Positions 18,891 to 28,900 of a stretch of 64,000 bases of DNA are shown piece by piece. The notes beneath the pieces were generated by a model. The model was not told where the DNA came from and did no database searches. It saw nothing but the letters and a program-made list of their open reading frames with translations. The stretch is from NCBI RefSeq assembly GCF_014323725.1, contig NZ_JABVED010000003.1:434001-498000 (forward strand). Direction: 5' to 3'. Position 1 is the stretch's first letter. The number at the start of each line of letters is the position of its first letter. The stretch comes from Actinokineospora xionganensis (GTDB lineage: Bacteria > Actinomycetota > Actinomycetes > Mycobacteriales > Pseudonocardiaceae). Position numbers and translations under genes: made by a program.

Positions 18891-20089
18891 ACCATCTGGG
18901 CAAGGTTGCGGGCGGCGTTGAGATCACGATCCACGACGAATCCGCACTGGTCGCAGTGGAACGTCCGTTCGGACAGGCGCAGTTTGGCTTTCACCGCGCC
19001 ACAGGCCGAGCAGGTCTTCGAGGATGGGTACCAGCGGTCCGCCAGGTGCACGCGGCCACCGGCCCACTCGGTTTTATAGGTGATCTGTCGGCGTAGTTCG
19101 CCCATGCCGACTCCGCCGATGTGCCGGGCGAGGCGACGATGACGCAGCATCCCGGCGACGTGGAGGTCTTCGAGCGCGATCACGCCGTGGGTGCGGACCA
19201 GCCGGGCGGAAAGTTTGTGCAGCCCGTCGCGGCGGGCGTTGGCCACCGCGGTGTGCAGGCGCCTGATCCGGGTCTGGGTCTTGCGCCACCTCGCCGACGG
19301 GGCCCGCCGGGTGCGTCGGTCCGGGCCGATGCGGCGGGCCGCCTGCCGCTGCAACCGGCGCAGCTCCCGCAGCGCGACGTCGAGATGTCGGGGGTTGGCG
19401 ATGACCTCGCCGGTCGAGAGCACGGCCAGCGACTTGATCCCGAGATCCACGCCGACTACCGAGTCCGGCCGCGTCGGGGCGGGGTCGTGGCGGTCGATCT
19501 CCACGGAGAACGAGCAGAACCACCGTCCACCCTGATAGGCCACGGTGGCCGAGCGGATGCGGGCGGTGCCGCGCTCGACGTGCCGGGCGAGTTTCCGGGT
19601 CGACTCATGGGTCCGCATAGCGCCTATACGGGGCAGCTTCACATGCCTGCGGTCACCCCCGGTCAAACCGAAGCAGCCGGTGGTGAACCGGCACGACAAC
19701 CCGGCGCGCTTGCCCTTGAACCTCGGAAACCGAACCTTCTGGCCCTTGATCTTGCCGGTCCTAGACCCATTCCAGTTCGTCAACGCGGTCGCGAGATTCG
19801 CCAGCCCCGACGAGTACGCCTCTTTCGAGTTCTCACCCCACCATGGCGCGACCGCGTTCTTCGCCTGGTTCCAGTCCTTGCGAAGCGAGTACGCCGACCA
19901 GTTCAGCCATGGTGTCAGGTCGGCCTCGGCGAGGCGACAGGACACCTCCGCCGCCCGCTGGGCAAGGTTGGCTTTCACCCGCGCCAACCCCCAGTTGTAG
20001 GCGTACCGCTGCCCACCACAATGCGACCGCAACACGGCCTCCTGGGCCACAGTCGGGTCCAATGCGTACCGGTACGCCTGCAACACCAT
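18704..20089 (-). CDS. tnpB: RNA-guided endonuclease TnpB
   Basis: 461 residues. The N-terminal TnpB domain is MVLQAYRYALDPTVAQEAVL...QRYAYNWGLARV. The RuvC-like triad is intact: Asp215 in VVGVDLGIKSL, Glu307 in VIALEDLHVAG, and the Asp of VDRDLNAARNL near residue 389. The four-Cys zinc ribbon is C360SAC and C379DQC. It is a compact RNA-guided nuclease that helps the element persist. Its TGA stop is the terminal triplet of the element. The Pro/Arg/Thr-rich tail after residue 400 probably overlaps the guide RNA. Confidence 0.92.
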   Translation of the reverse strand: MVLQAYRYALDPTVAQEAVLRSHCGGQRYAYNWGLARVKANLAQRAAEVSCRLAEADLTPWLNWSAYSLRKDWNQAKNAVAPWWGENSKEAYSSGLANLATALTNWNGSRTGKIKGQKVRFPRFKGKRAGLSCRFTTGCFGLTGGDRRHVKLPRIGAMRTHESTRKLARHVERGTARIRSATVAYQGGRWFCSFSVEIDRHDPAPTRPDSVVGVDLGIKSLAVLSTGEVIANPRHLDVALRELRRLQRQAARRIGPDRRTRRAPSARWRKTQTRIRRLHTAVANARRDGLHKLSARLVRTHGVIALEDLHVAGMLRHRRLARHIGGVGMGELRRQITYKTEWAGGRVHLADRWYPSSKTCSACGAVKAKLRLSERTFHCDQCGFVVDRDLNAARNLAQMVNEVTGGMSSPSYGATQNEPDGNPRKTRSTRAPGTATGRPGHQAGPTPHRKVKAHDTSSRVS

Positions 20090-20225
20090 GGTCATCACCG
20101 CGGACCGTACCGACTACCACCGACAAAACCGTCACCACCCCACACCGGGCTCCAAGCCGCATCGAGGACCTCAACCATCACACTCAGACACGGATAGGCA
20201 CAGAATCGCGAACGGTTCTCAACCC

Positions 20226-20763
20226 TTGCGCCGAGACGGGTCTGCCGCTACCCGGAGAGCACTTCGCGGAGAACCTCGGGCCGCCGCTCGACATGATCTT
20301 CCGCGGCTACGGCGCACCGGAGGAGCGGGTGGCCGACCTGGTCGCCCGGTTCCGCTTCCTCTACCCGGACATCGTGGTGCCCGCGACCGTGGCCATGGCC
20401 GGGGCGGCGGACGCGCTCGCCGCGGTGCGGGCCCACGGCGGCCGCACGCTGGTGCTCACCGGCAAGTACACCTCGAACGCCGCCCTGCACCTCAAGGCGC
20501 TGGGCTGGGAGGTCGACGTGCTCGTCGGCGGCCTGTGGGCCGCGGGCAAGGGAGTCGAACTGGCCAGGCACCAGGCGTCCGTCTACGTGGGCGATCACGG
20601 CGGCGACATGGTGGGCGCGGTGGCCGCGGGCGCGGTCGGTGTCGGCGTGACCACCGGGCCCTGCGACGCGGAGACGCTACTGGCGGCGGGCGCCGAAGTG
20701 GTCCTGAGCAGCCTGGACGAGTTCCCGGCGTGGCTGGACTCTCACCTGCGCCGAACGGCGTGA
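20226..20763 (+). pseudogene. HAD hydrolase, 3' fragment
   Basis: Reads CAETGLPLPGEHFAENLGPPL and continues the gene begun at 18624. It carries the cap domain, TLVLTGKYTSNAALHLKALG, a conserved lysine (AAGKGVE) and the last HAD motif VYVGDHGGDMVGAVAAGAV. Together the parts make about 205 residues, normal for this phosphatase family. No start codon or binding site marks an independent gene at the new 5' end. Confidence 0.85.
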
Positions 20764-20933
20764 CCGATGCCGAGGATCAGGCCCAGCGGCAGGCCCATGG
20801 TGACCATCCACAGCCACGGCGCCTGCTTGTCCATGGCGGCGAGCACGAAAATCGCGACCACAGCCACCAGCCCGATCGCGAACAGGACGAACGCGATCGT
20901 GAGCATCCGGCTGCCGCGTGCGGTTTCGGTCAT
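20742..20933 (-). CDS. Small two-helix membrane protein
   Basis: 63 residues: a short charged start (MTETARGSR), a hydrophobic helix (LTIAFVLFAIGLVAVVAIFV), a short loop and a second helix (WMVTMGLPLGLILGIG), ending HAVRRR. It converges on the HAD fragment, overlapping it by 22 bp, and is divergent from the cold-shock gene, as the small membrane gene Rv0870c is in mycobacteria (from memory). Function unknown. Confidence 0.65.
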   Translation of the reverse strand: MTETARGSRMLTIAFVLFAIGLVAVVAIFVLAAMDKQAPWLWMVTMGLPLGLILGIGHAVRRR

Positions 20934-21013
20934 GCGGCCAGGATAGTTCGGGGCCTGATCGGTAACGCCGCGGTGGTGTGGATACGAAGTAACCCGAGCG
21001 CCCATCTTTGGCC

Positions 21014-21019
21014 TACTCT
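21014..21019 (+). promoter_or_regulatory. Probable -10 of the cold-shock gene
   Basis: TACTCT about 100 bp upstream of the GTG. A long leader is common for cold-shock genes. No -35 is evident. Confidence 0.3.
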
Positions 21020-21120
21020 GGAGAGACGCGCCCCGGCACGCCCAGGGCGCGTTCGTCTTGCGTGGGACGCGGTCCGCACACGCGCGGGCGGGACAAGTCG
21101 ACGAGGGAACGGTGAGATCA

Positions 21121-21507
21121 GTGCCGACCGGCAAGGTCAAGTGGTACGACTCGGAGAAGGGTTTCGGGTTCGTCACGCAGGATGGCGGTGAGGACGTCTA
21201 CGTCCGCTCCTCCGCCCTGCCCGCGGGAGTCGAAGGGCTCAAAGCGGGCCAGCGCATCGAGTTCGGGGTGGCCGACGGCCGCCGCGGGCCGCAGGCGCTG
21301 TCCGTGCGGCTCATCGACGCCCCGCCGTCGGTCGTCGAAGCCCAGCGCAGGCCCGCTGAGGAACTGCACGGCTTGATCGAAGACATGATCAAGATGCTGG
21401 AGTCGGTCATCCAGCCCGATCTGCAGCGCGGCCGCTACCCGGACCGCAAGGTCACCAAGCGCATCTCCGAGGTCGTCCGCGCCGTGGCCCGGGAGCTCGA
21501 CCCGTAA
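21121..21507 (+). CDS. Cold-shock domain protein with C-terminal extension
   Basis: 128 residues. Residues 1-65 are a cold-shock OB fold with the RNA-binding motifs KGFGFVT and VYVRSSAL. The remaining about 60 residues form a helical, charged extension ([25 protein letters not shown]) not found in the 67-residue CspA type but present in the longer CspB-type proteins of mycobacteria (Rv0871). Likely an RNA chaperone. It starts at GTG ([14 protein letters not shown]); longer upstream starts read through non-conserved sequence. Confidence 0.92.
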   Translation: MPTGKVKWYDSEKGFGFVTQDGGEDVYVRSSALPAGVEGLKAGQRIEFGVADGRRGPQALSVRLIDAPPSVVEAQRRPAEELHGLIEDMIKMLESVIQPDLQRGRYPDRKVTKRISEVVRAVARELDP

Positions 21508-21509
21508 AG

Positions 21510-21959
21510 CTAGTTCACTTCCATTACCCATTGGCCTACGCGCAGGAGCTGGTCGCCGTTCACGACGGCCAGCTTCTGCACGGCCGCGAACAGCAACTGG
21601 TCGGCCGAGTCCGGCAGTTCCAGCGTGTACGCGTGCTGCTTGTTGGCCGGGAGGAACACCCGGCTGCTCGCGTCGACCCGCTTGCCCTCGCGGTCGAGGT
21701 AGGAGAACAGGACGCCCCAGGGCTCTTCGGCGATCTCGGACGACACCGACACCTGCACGACCTTGCCCGGGCGGATCTTCAGCCCGACGACCGCGTCCGC
21801 GTTCTCGTCGCACTTGCGCTCGGCGATGTCGCAGAGGATCTGCGGTGTCGCGCGGATGGCGTTGCCGTCGGCGTAGAAGGTGACGTCGGGCGGCGGCGGG
21901 GTCGCCGAGCACCCGGCCAGCAGGACACAGGCGACGGCGGTGATGAGGACTCGGCGCAC
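21510..21959 (-). CDS. DUF2771 lipoprotein
   Basis: 149 residues with signal peptide and lipobox VLLAGCSA (Cys17). The mature part (VTFYADGNAIRATPQILCDIAERKCDENADAV...EPWGVLFSYLDREG) resembles the DUF2771 family, found beside an MFS gene as in Rv0875c/Rv0876c. Function not established. It follows the MFS gene by 10 bp and converges on the cold-shock gene with 2 bp between stops. Confidence 0.82.
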   Translation of the reverse strand: MRRVLITAVACVLLAGCSATPPPPDVTFYADGNAIRATPQILCDIAERKCDENADAVVGLKIRPGKVVQVSVSSEIAEEPWGVLFSYLDREGKRVDASSRVFLPANKQHAYTLELPDSADQLLFAAVQKLAVVNGDQLLRVGQWVMEVN

Positions 21960-21969
21960 GTCGCTGACC

Positions 21970-23676
21970 CTACGGCCCGGCGCGCCTGGGCGGCGGCGGT
22001 GGTCCCTCGTGCAGTGTCGCGGGTCGCATGTCGCTCATCCGCACGCGCCCTGGCCGCACGGGACGGTCGCCGCCGAGCCCGGGAATCAGCGACTGCCCGC
22101 GCCGCGACAGCAGCGTCTGCGTCAGACCGATCGCCAGCATCACCGACACCACCAGGAAGCCGACCCACCAGATCGGCGGCAACAGCACGCCCACCGCGCC
22201 GCCGAACACCCAGCCGAGCTGCAGCACCGTCTCCGACCGGCCGAAAGCCGACGCACGGGACTCCTCGGGCAGGTCGTCCTGGATGACCGCGTCGAGGCTG
22301 TTCTTCGCCAGCGCGCTGGCGACCGCCCCGACCAGACCCACCATGGCCGCGGCGACGATGCCCGCGGTGAACGCGGCGACGATCGTCGAGGCGAGCGCCC
22401 CCACCACGCACCCGAGCACGACCTGCTCCGGCCGTCCGACGTGGATGCGGGCGCCGACGGCGTTGCCCGCGAAGCTGCCGAAACCGGCCGCGCCCGCGAT
22501 CACGCCGAGCAGCAGCAGCTGTTGGACGGCGTCGGTCTCGTTCTCCGCGCGGACCGCGAACGCGGCGAACATCATCAGGAAGCCGGTGAGCACGCGGATC
22601 GTGCCGTTGCCCCACAGCGACACCACGACGTGGCGGCCCATGGGCTGGCGTTTGGGTTTGTCCGGGTGGGCGCTGATCGACGCGGGCACCTCGCCCTCGG
22701 TGACCTCCACCCAGGCCGGGATGCGCAACGCCTGGAACGCGCCCGCCAGGCAGATCGCCACGGTGAACCACAGCGCGCCGGGGGAGCCGAAGATGTTCGC
22801 CAACAGGGCCGCGAACCCGCCGAACACCGCGCCCGCCGCGAGGCCGAACACCGTGAGCCGGGCGTTGGTCTTGGCGAGGGTGATCTCCGGCGGCAGCACT
22901 CTCGGGGTGACCGCCGCCTTGAGCACAGTGAACGACTTCGAGAGCACCATCTTGCCCAGCGCCGCCGGGTAGAGCAGCCAGCTGTCGAAGTTGAACACCA
23001 TGATCACGCCCATCAGCGCCTGGCCTGCCGCCGCGGCGCACATGGCGAGCCTGCGTCCGCGCTGCAACCGGTCGAGCATCGGACCGATGACCGGCGCCAG
23101 CAGCGCGAACGGGGCGACGGTGATCAACAGGTAGAGGGCGACCTTGCCTTTGCTCTCACCGCTCGCGGCGGAGAAGAACAAAGTGTTCGCCAGCGCCACG
23201 GCCAGCGCCGCGTCGCCCGCGTAGTTGAACATCGTGGCGTAGGTCAGCGCGGACAGCCCCGACTTGTCGGCCCCGTCGGCGTGGGCGGCGCGTTTGAACG
23301 CCGCGATGGCCTGACCGGTCAGCTGCTTGCTGCGCAGCGCGGCGACCCGGGTGACGGTGAGCTTCTTCGGGTACTGCGGCGGTGGCGGCCGGTCGTCCGG
23401 GGGCGGGGTGTCCCGCGGCGGCGGGTAGCCGCCGACGTCACCGTAGGTCTCGTACCCGGAGTGCTCGAACCGGCGCGTCGGCGGGCGGTGGGCCGCGATG
23501 GCGTCGGTCGGCGGTTCCTCGCGCCGCCACGGCGGCACCTGCCGGGGGACGGCGCGCGTCGGCGGCTCAGCGGGCGGCTGGTAGCCCCACCTCTTCTGGC
23601 CTTTCCGGGCCGCGCCTCTCGCGTCGCCCTCGCGGCCGCGGCCGGGTGGCGGGTGATCGGCGGAACCGGAGCGCAT
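21970..23676 (-). CDS. Major facilitator superfamily protein (Rv0876c-like)
   Basis: About 568 residues. The first roughly 105 are a Pro/Arg-rich cytoplasmic tail. About twelve membrane segments follow, starting at SALTYATMFNYAGDAALAVA. The conserved FNFDSWLLYPAALGKMVLSKSF and QDDLPEESRASAFGRSETVL segments resemble the Rv0876c-type family. The substrate is unknown. ATG and GTG codons are adjacent at the start, and either could be used. It lies between the glutaminyl-cyclase-like gene upstream and DUF2771 downstream, all on one strand. Confidence 0.85.
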   Translation of the reverse strand: MRSGSADHPPPGRGREGDARGAARKGQKRWGYQPPAEPPTRAVPRQVPPWRREEPPTDAIAAHRPPTRRFEHSGYETYGDVGGYPPPRDTPPPDDRPPPPQYPKKLTVTRVAALRSKQLTGQAIAAFKRAAHADGADKSGLSALTYATMFNYAGDAALAVALANTLFFSAASGESKGKVALYLLITVAPFALLAPVIGPMLDRLQRGRRLAMCAAAAGQALMGVIMVFNFDSWLLYPAALGKMVLSKSFTVLKAAVTPRVLPPEITLAKTNARLTVFGLAAGAVFGGFAALLANIFGSPGALWFTVAICLAGAFQALRIPAWVEVTEGEVPASISAHPDKPKRQPMGRHVVVSLWGNGTIRVLTGFLMMFAAFAVRAENETDAVQQLLLLGVIAGAAGFGSFAGNAVGARIHVGRPEQVVLGCVVGALASTIVAAFTAGIVAAAMVGLVGAVASALAKNSLDAVIQDDLPEESRASAFGRSETVLQLGWVFGGAVGVLLPPIWWVGFLVVSVMLAIGLTQTLLSRRGQSLIPGLGGDRPVRPGRVRMSDMRPATLHEGPPPPPRRAGP

Positions 23677-23755
23677 CACATATCCATCCTGCCGTACTGG
23701 AGTGCTTCCGGGTGGTTAGACGTGCGAGGTCGGCGATGGATGCGCGACGAAAGTC

Positions 23756-24547
23756 TCAGCCTTCGAAGCGGATGCGGAACATTTTGGGCCAAAGCTTCCC
23801 GGTCACCAGGAACTCGTCGGTCCCGGGGATGTTCGCGATGCCGTTGAGGACGTCGGCGCCCGCCCGCTGCTCGCGCGGAAACAGAGCCGAAAGGTCGGCG
23901 ACGCCCGTGAGCCTGCCCGACGCCGGGTCGACGCGGACGATCTGGTCGGTCTGCCACACGTTCGCGTAGACCGCGCCGTCGACACATTCCAGTTCGTTGA
24001 GTCGCGTCACCGGTCCGTCCTCGCCCGCGACTCTCACCTCGCCGCGGGGCTCGAACGTGTCCGGGTCGCGGAAGGTGAGCTTGTCGGTGCCGTCGCTCAT
24101 GACCAGCCGCCTGCCCCCGCCGTCGAAGCAGAGCCCCCAGCCCTCGCCCTGGTATTCGACCCGGCGGCGTTCGGCGAAGGTCGCGCGGTCGCGTTCGATG
24201 GCGACACCGTCCTGCCACGTGATCTGCCAGATGCGGTCGTCGACGACGGTGATGCCCTCGCCGAAGAACTCCGCGGGCAGCGCGCCGCGCTGCCTCACGG
24301 CGCCGGTGGTCGGGTCGATCGCGCGAATCTCGGACTGCCCGACCAGGCCGGTGCCCTCATAGAGGACACCGTCGACCAGTTCGAGGCCCTGAGTGAACGC
24401 GGCGGCGTCATGAGGGCGGTCTTCGAGGACTTTGACCGTCAGTTTCGTCGTGCTCACGGCGGGCGGCTGGGCGGGTTCGGTCGGCGCCGAACAGCCCGCT
24501 ACGAGGCAGGCCAAGGCCAGAGATGCGGCGAGGCGACGGGCGATCAC
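23756..24547 (-). CDS. Glutaminyl-peptide cyclotransferase-like lipoprotein
   Basis: 263 residues. The GTG start gives MIARRLAASLALACLVAGCS, a lipoprotein signal with Cys19. The mature chain has the beta-propeller pattern of the plant/bacterial-type glutaminyl cyclases (FTQGLELVDGVLYEGTGLVGQS, ITWQDGVAIERDR, LNELECVDGAVYANVWQTDQI, LNGIANIPGTDEFLVTGKLWP). These enzymes cyclise N-terminal glutamine outside the cell. Divergent from the DUF3027 gene. Confidence 0.9.
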   Translation of the reverse strand: MIARRLAASLALACLVAGCSAPTEPAQPPAVSTTKLTVKVLEDRPHDAAAFTQGLELVDGVLYEGTGLVGQSEIRAIDPTTGAVRQRGALPAEFFGEGITVVDDRIWQITWQDGVAIERDRATFAERRRVEYQGEGWGLCFDGGGRRLVMSDGTDKLTFRDPDTFEPRGEVRVAGEDGPVTRLNELECVDGAVYANVWQTDQIVRVDPASGRLTGVADLSALFPREQRAGADVLNGIANIPGTDEFLVTGKLWPKMFRIRFEG

Positions 24548-24590
24548 GGTTCTAGCGTGGCATGGCTGTCGAAGGCCCAATGGCCGTGGG

Positions 24591-24596
24591 GCACAA
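24591..24596 (+). promoter_or_regulatory. Possible -10 for the DUF3027 gene
   Basis: CACAAT lies 9 bp before the ATG (6 bp before an adjacent in-frame GTG). Leaderless geometry, but the first base departs from TANNNT. Confidence 0.25.
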
Positions 24597-24605
24597 TCGT
24601 GTGTG

Positions 24606-25970
24606 ATGAGCCCGATGCCAGCACCAGAAGCCGTGACCGACCCCGCGCTGCTAGCGGCGGTCGACTTCGCGCGCGCCGCCGCCCAGGAACAGGCAGGCGC
24701 GGAGGTCGGTACTCACGTCGCGGCCGAGCCTGAGGACTCCCACGCCGTCACCCACCTCTTCGAAGCCGACAAACCCGGCTACCGGGGCTGGCGCTGGGCG
24801 GTCACCGTCTCGAGCGCGGGCCCCGACACGAAGGTCACGGTCAGCGAGGTCGTGCTGTTGCCCGGCCCCGACGCCCTCACGGCGCCGCCCTGGGTGCCGT
24901 GGCAGGAGCGCGTGCAGGCGGGCGACCTCGGCGTCGGAGACCTGCTCCCGACCGCCCCGGACGACCCGCGGCTGGCGCCGTCGTACCTCGGCTCGGACGA
25001 CCCGTACGTCGAGGAGACAGCCCTCGAGATCGGCCTCGGCCGCCCCCGCGTCATGTCGCGCCTGGGCCGCGTCGAGGCCGCGGAACGTTGGCAGGCGAGC
25101 GACTTCGGCCCGGAAGCCGACATGGCCCGCAGCGCTCCGGCGCACTGCGGCACCTGTGCCTTCTACCTCCAGATCACCGGCGCCCTCGGCGCCGCCTTCG
25201 GGGTCTGCGGCAACGAGATCGCCCCCGCCGACGGCCGAGTGGTGCACGCGGAGTACGGCTGCGGCGCCCACTCGGAGGCGGAGGTCGAACAGATCTCCCC
25301 GGTCCTCGTCGCCGACCTCATCTACGACGACGCCACCCTGGACTACGAGCCCGCGGAGCGCGCGACCAAACCGGCCGCGCAAACCAAGCCCGCCGAAGCT
25401 GCAGAAGGGGATGAGTCCGAGCCCACGGCAGCCAGCACCACCGGCTCCGACCAGCAGTTTCGCAACACCGACGACTACGAATCCGCCGCCGCCGGGCCCG
25501 AGTCCGTCGTGGCCGAGGCTGCGGCTGACATTGAGGACCTGCCGGCAGGTGATCTCGCGCCTGCCGGAGACGACTCGGGTGCTGATCGTGCGGTTGCGGA
25601 ACAGATGGGCAACTCGCCGGAATCGGTGACGATTGACGAGGTCGATGATGACCTTGCGGCGGATGTGGCAGCGGCGGACCAGTCGGATGACCTGACGTCG
25701 GATGAGACGGTGGTCGGCGATGTCGTCGAGCCCGTCACCGGCGAGGACGATGATGCGCCCGTGACCGGTATGGCCGTGGACGAGCCCGTGGTTGAAGAGC
25801 CGATCAGTGAAGCCGCCGGCGAGCAGCTTGCGGGCGACTCTGTGGTGCCTGATGTCGATGAGCCCGTGACCGGCGAGCCGAACAGCGAAGCCATGGATGA
25901 GCAGCGCGCGGCTGAGTCCGTGGTGCCTGACGTGGATGGGTCCGGCGACGAGTCCGACCCGGTCGGGTGA
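24606..25970 (+). CDS. DUF3027 domain protein with acidic repetitive tail
   Basis: 454 residues. Residues 1-250 match the actinobacterial DUF3027 family (VDFARAAAQEQAG, HLFEADKPGYRGWRWAVTVS, APPWVPWQERVQAGDLGVGDLLP, VMSRLGRVEAAERW). They include a Cys group (HCGTCAFY...GVCGNE...YGCGAH) that could bind zinc. Residues 270-454 are a disordered acidic tail with repeated DEPVTGEP and VVPDVD units. Its function is unknown. It overlaps the next gene by GTGA, so the two are coupled. Confidence 0.82.
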   Translation: MSPMPAPEAVTDPALLAAVDFARAAAQEQAGAEVGTHVAAEPEDSHAVTHLFEADKPGYRGWRWAVTVSSAGPDTKVTVSEVVLLPGPDALTAPPWVPWQERVQAGDLGVGDLLPTAPDDPRLAPSYLGSDDPYVEETALEIGLGRPRVMSRLGRVEAAERWQASDFGPEADMARSAPAHCGTCAFYLQITGALGAAFGVCGNEIAPADGRVVHAEYGCGAHSEAEVEQISPVLVADLIYDDATLDYEPAERATKPAAQTKPAEAAEGDESEPTAASTTGSDQQFRNTDDYESAAAGPESVVAEAAADIEDLPAGDLAPAGDDSGADRAVAEQMGNSPESVTIDEVDDDLAADVAAADQSDDLTSDETVVGDVVEPVTGEDDDAPVTGMAVDEPVVEEPISEAAGEQLAGDSVVPDVDEPVTGEPNSEAMDEQRAAESVVPDVDGSGDESDPVG

Positions 25971-28900
25971 GCGGGTTCGATCCGTTCGACACGGCTGCTC
26001 TTCGGGCGGCGGTGTTGTCGGCCTGGACCGCTTCACCCACCCGGTTCCGCGAGGACGCCAACGCTGAGGAAGACCTCTACCTCGGCGGCTACCGCGACCG
26101 GCTCCTCGTCGAACTCGCGCAGAACGCCGCGGATGCCGCTGAGGGCAGCGGAATCCTGCGGGTGTCCCTTGTGGACAACGAACTTCGGGCCGCCAACACC
26201 GGGCGGCCGCTCGACGCCGCCGGGGTGGCCGCGCTGGCCTCGCTGCGCGCTTCGGCCAAGGCCGGTGGGGTCGGACAGTTCGGCGTCGGGTTCGCCGCAG
26301 TCCTCGCGGTCACCGACGCGCCGCGGGTGGTTTCGGCCGGTGGGGGTGTCGCGTTCTCCGCCGACGACACACGCGGCGCGGTGGCCGAGATCCCGGCCCT
26401 GGCCGCGCGAGTCGCCGAGCGGGCGGGGCGGGTTCCCGTGCTCCGCCTGGTCTGGCCCGTGGACGAGACACCGCCGTCGGGGTTCGCCACCGAGGTCCGG
26501 CTGCCGCTGCGCGCCGACGTCGACGGGGCCGCGTTGCTGGCCGGGTTCGCCGAGCAGGCCGTGGACCTGCTGCTGGCCCTCCCCGGCCTGCACCGCATCG
26601 AGATCGACGACGCCGTCTGGGAACGCGCCGAAGAGCCGATCCCCGCCGCCGAGGCGACCGTGGCCCGCGCGGAGAAGCCGGTGCCCGAGACGACCGAACT
26701 CGCAGCCTGGGAACTCGCACCCACGCCCGAAGACCACCCCGAGGCCATCAGGCAGCCGGGCGAAGGCGCGCGGGTCGAGATCCGTGGCCCCGAAGGTGTT
26801 TCCGCCTGGCTCGTGTACCGCGTCGAAGGCACCCTCGGTCAGGACATCGCCGACACCCTCGGTGTCGAAGCCCGTCCACACTGGACAGCCTGCTGGGCCG
26901 TTCCGGTTGGCAACGAAGGCATCCCGCGCCCACAGACCGTCGACGTGCTGCACGCCCCCACGCCGACCGACGACCGGCTCTCCCTCCCGGCCCGCCTGGT
27001 CGCGACGCTGCCGATCGAGCCGACGCGCAGGCGGGTGCGGCCGGGGCCCGCCGCAGACGCAGTGCTGGCCGAGGCCGCGAAGGCCTATCCCGAGCTGGTG
27101 CGACTCGTCGCCGACGAGCACCGCACAAGCCTGGTGCCGCGAGCCGGTTTCCCGCTGTCCGAAGTGGACGACCGGCTTCGCGAGATGCTGCTGGCCGAAC
27201 TCAGGCAAGCGGAATGGTTACCCGCCAAGGGAAAGTACCGTTCGCCCGCCCGGTCGAAGGTGCTCGACGTCGAAGCCGAAGGGCTCGCCGAGCTCATCTC
27301 CGACATCCTCCCCGATCTGCTCGACGGCCCGCTGTCCGCCCAGCGGCACGCCGCTTCCCTTGCCGCGCTTGACGTCCCGCGCATCTGGCTGGCCGAGATG
27401 GTCGAAGCGATCACCGGCATCACCCGGCCGCCGACCTGGTGGCGCGAGCTGTACACCGCCCTCGCCCCGATCGTCGACACCGACCCCGGTGCGCGCGCCG
27501 AACTCGGCGGCCTCCCGGTCCCGTTGGCCGACGGTCGCACCCTCCCCGGCCCTCGGGGCACCGTTCTACTCGACGGCGCCGCCGATCTGCTCGACCTGTT
27601 GGCGCACACCGAAGTCGGCGCGCTCCGGGTCGTCCACGCCGACGCCGCCCACCCGGTCCTGGAGAAGCTCGGCGCCCATGTCGGCGTCCCGGTCGACGTG
27701 CTCGACGGGCTCCAGGAGGCCGTCGAGAGCAGTCTCGACGACGCCGAGTCCGGTGTGGACACTTCCGGTCTGGTCTCCGTCGTGCTCCGCCTGGTCCGCG
27801 ATTCCGGTGTCCGCGCGGGCGACAAGCCCTGGCTCGGTGCGCTGGCGCTGCCCGACTCGGTGGGTGACTGGCGCCGCGCCGACGAACTCGCGCTGCCCGG
27901 CTCACCCCTGCTCGACGTGCTCGACGAGGACTCCCCGGTCGGTGTCCTCAGCGCCGATCTCGCCGCGCGGTGGCCTGAGTCCGTCCTGATCGCGCTCGGC
28001 GTGCTCGACGCGTTCGCCCTGGTCGTCGACGAGAACCCGACCGGACCCGACCACGACCTGGCCGACGAGGCGCAGTGGTGGGACGCCAGCCCCGAACCGC
28101 CCAGCCGGGTCATCGCCGTGCGCGACCTCGACCTCGTCACCGAGGACGCCTGGCCCCGCGCGCTGGCCCTGCTGGCAGGCGAGCCCGACACCTGGCGCGC
28201 GCTGCACGAGGCGGGCGGCTACACCGGCTGGTGGATCTCCCGGCACGCCGTCATCGGCGGCGCCGCCCCCGGCGAGTGGCGGATGCCCGAGGCCCGTGAG
28301 CTGGCCGGACTCTACGACGAGGTGCCCGACATCGGTGTCGACCCGCGCGTCCTCGCCGCGATCGGTGTCCGCACCGAGCTCACGATCGGCAGCCCCGAAG
28401 ACGCCGAGGAACTGCTGGGCAGGCTCGGCGACCTCGACCGTGTCGTCAACCCCGGCACCGTCCTGCGCGCCCACGCCGCGCTCGCCGAGGCGGTCGTCGA
28501 CGAGGTCATCGAACCGGCCGACGTGCGCCCGCCCGCGGGTGTCCGCACGCTCGCGGGAACGGTGAAGGACGAGTGCTCGGTGCTCGACGCGCCCTGGCTG
28601 CTCGCGGTCGTCGGCGAGGACGCCGTGATCTCGGCGGGCCCCGACTTCGCCCTCGCCGAAGCCCTCGCGGACCTGCTCGACCTGCCGCTCGCGTCCGAAG
28701 AGATCGGCGGAGAGCCCGCGCCCGCGGGGGAGTTCGTGCCCTGGGCCGACCTGGGCGCCGTCGCCGCGGCGTGCGACCTGCTCGGGGTCGACGTGCCAGA
28801 AGGCGGCGCGATGGTCCACGACAAACTGGTCATCCAGTGCGCCGACGGCGACCACCCGGCGCCATGGTGGGTCCACGACGGCGTCGCGCACTGCGAGGAC

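Larger units (their letters stand above)
18704..20225 (-). mobile_element. tnpB-only IS200/IS605-like (IS1341-type) element inside a HAD gene
   Basis: About 1522 bp placed precisely between codons of a HAD hydrolase gene: joining ...ATGAACACCGT at 18703 to TTGCGCC... at 20226 restores an uninterrupted frame (MNTVCAETGLP). No target duplication or long terminal inverted repeats are seen. Short subterminal hairpins occur at each end: TCACG/CGTGA beside 18704 and GGTT/AACC beside 20225. These features fit IS200/IS605-type ends. There is no tnpA, so mobility would need a transposase in trans. Borders are certain to about 2 bp. Confidence 0.8.

Noticed and set aside
19121-20197. Plus-strand frames of over 300 codons across tnpB
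   Set aside because: They are antisense to an intact TnpB with catalytic residues and show no domain.
18704-20225. Complete autonomous IS605 with tnpA
   Set aside because: No Y1-transposase (HUH) coding sequence was found on either strand of the element.
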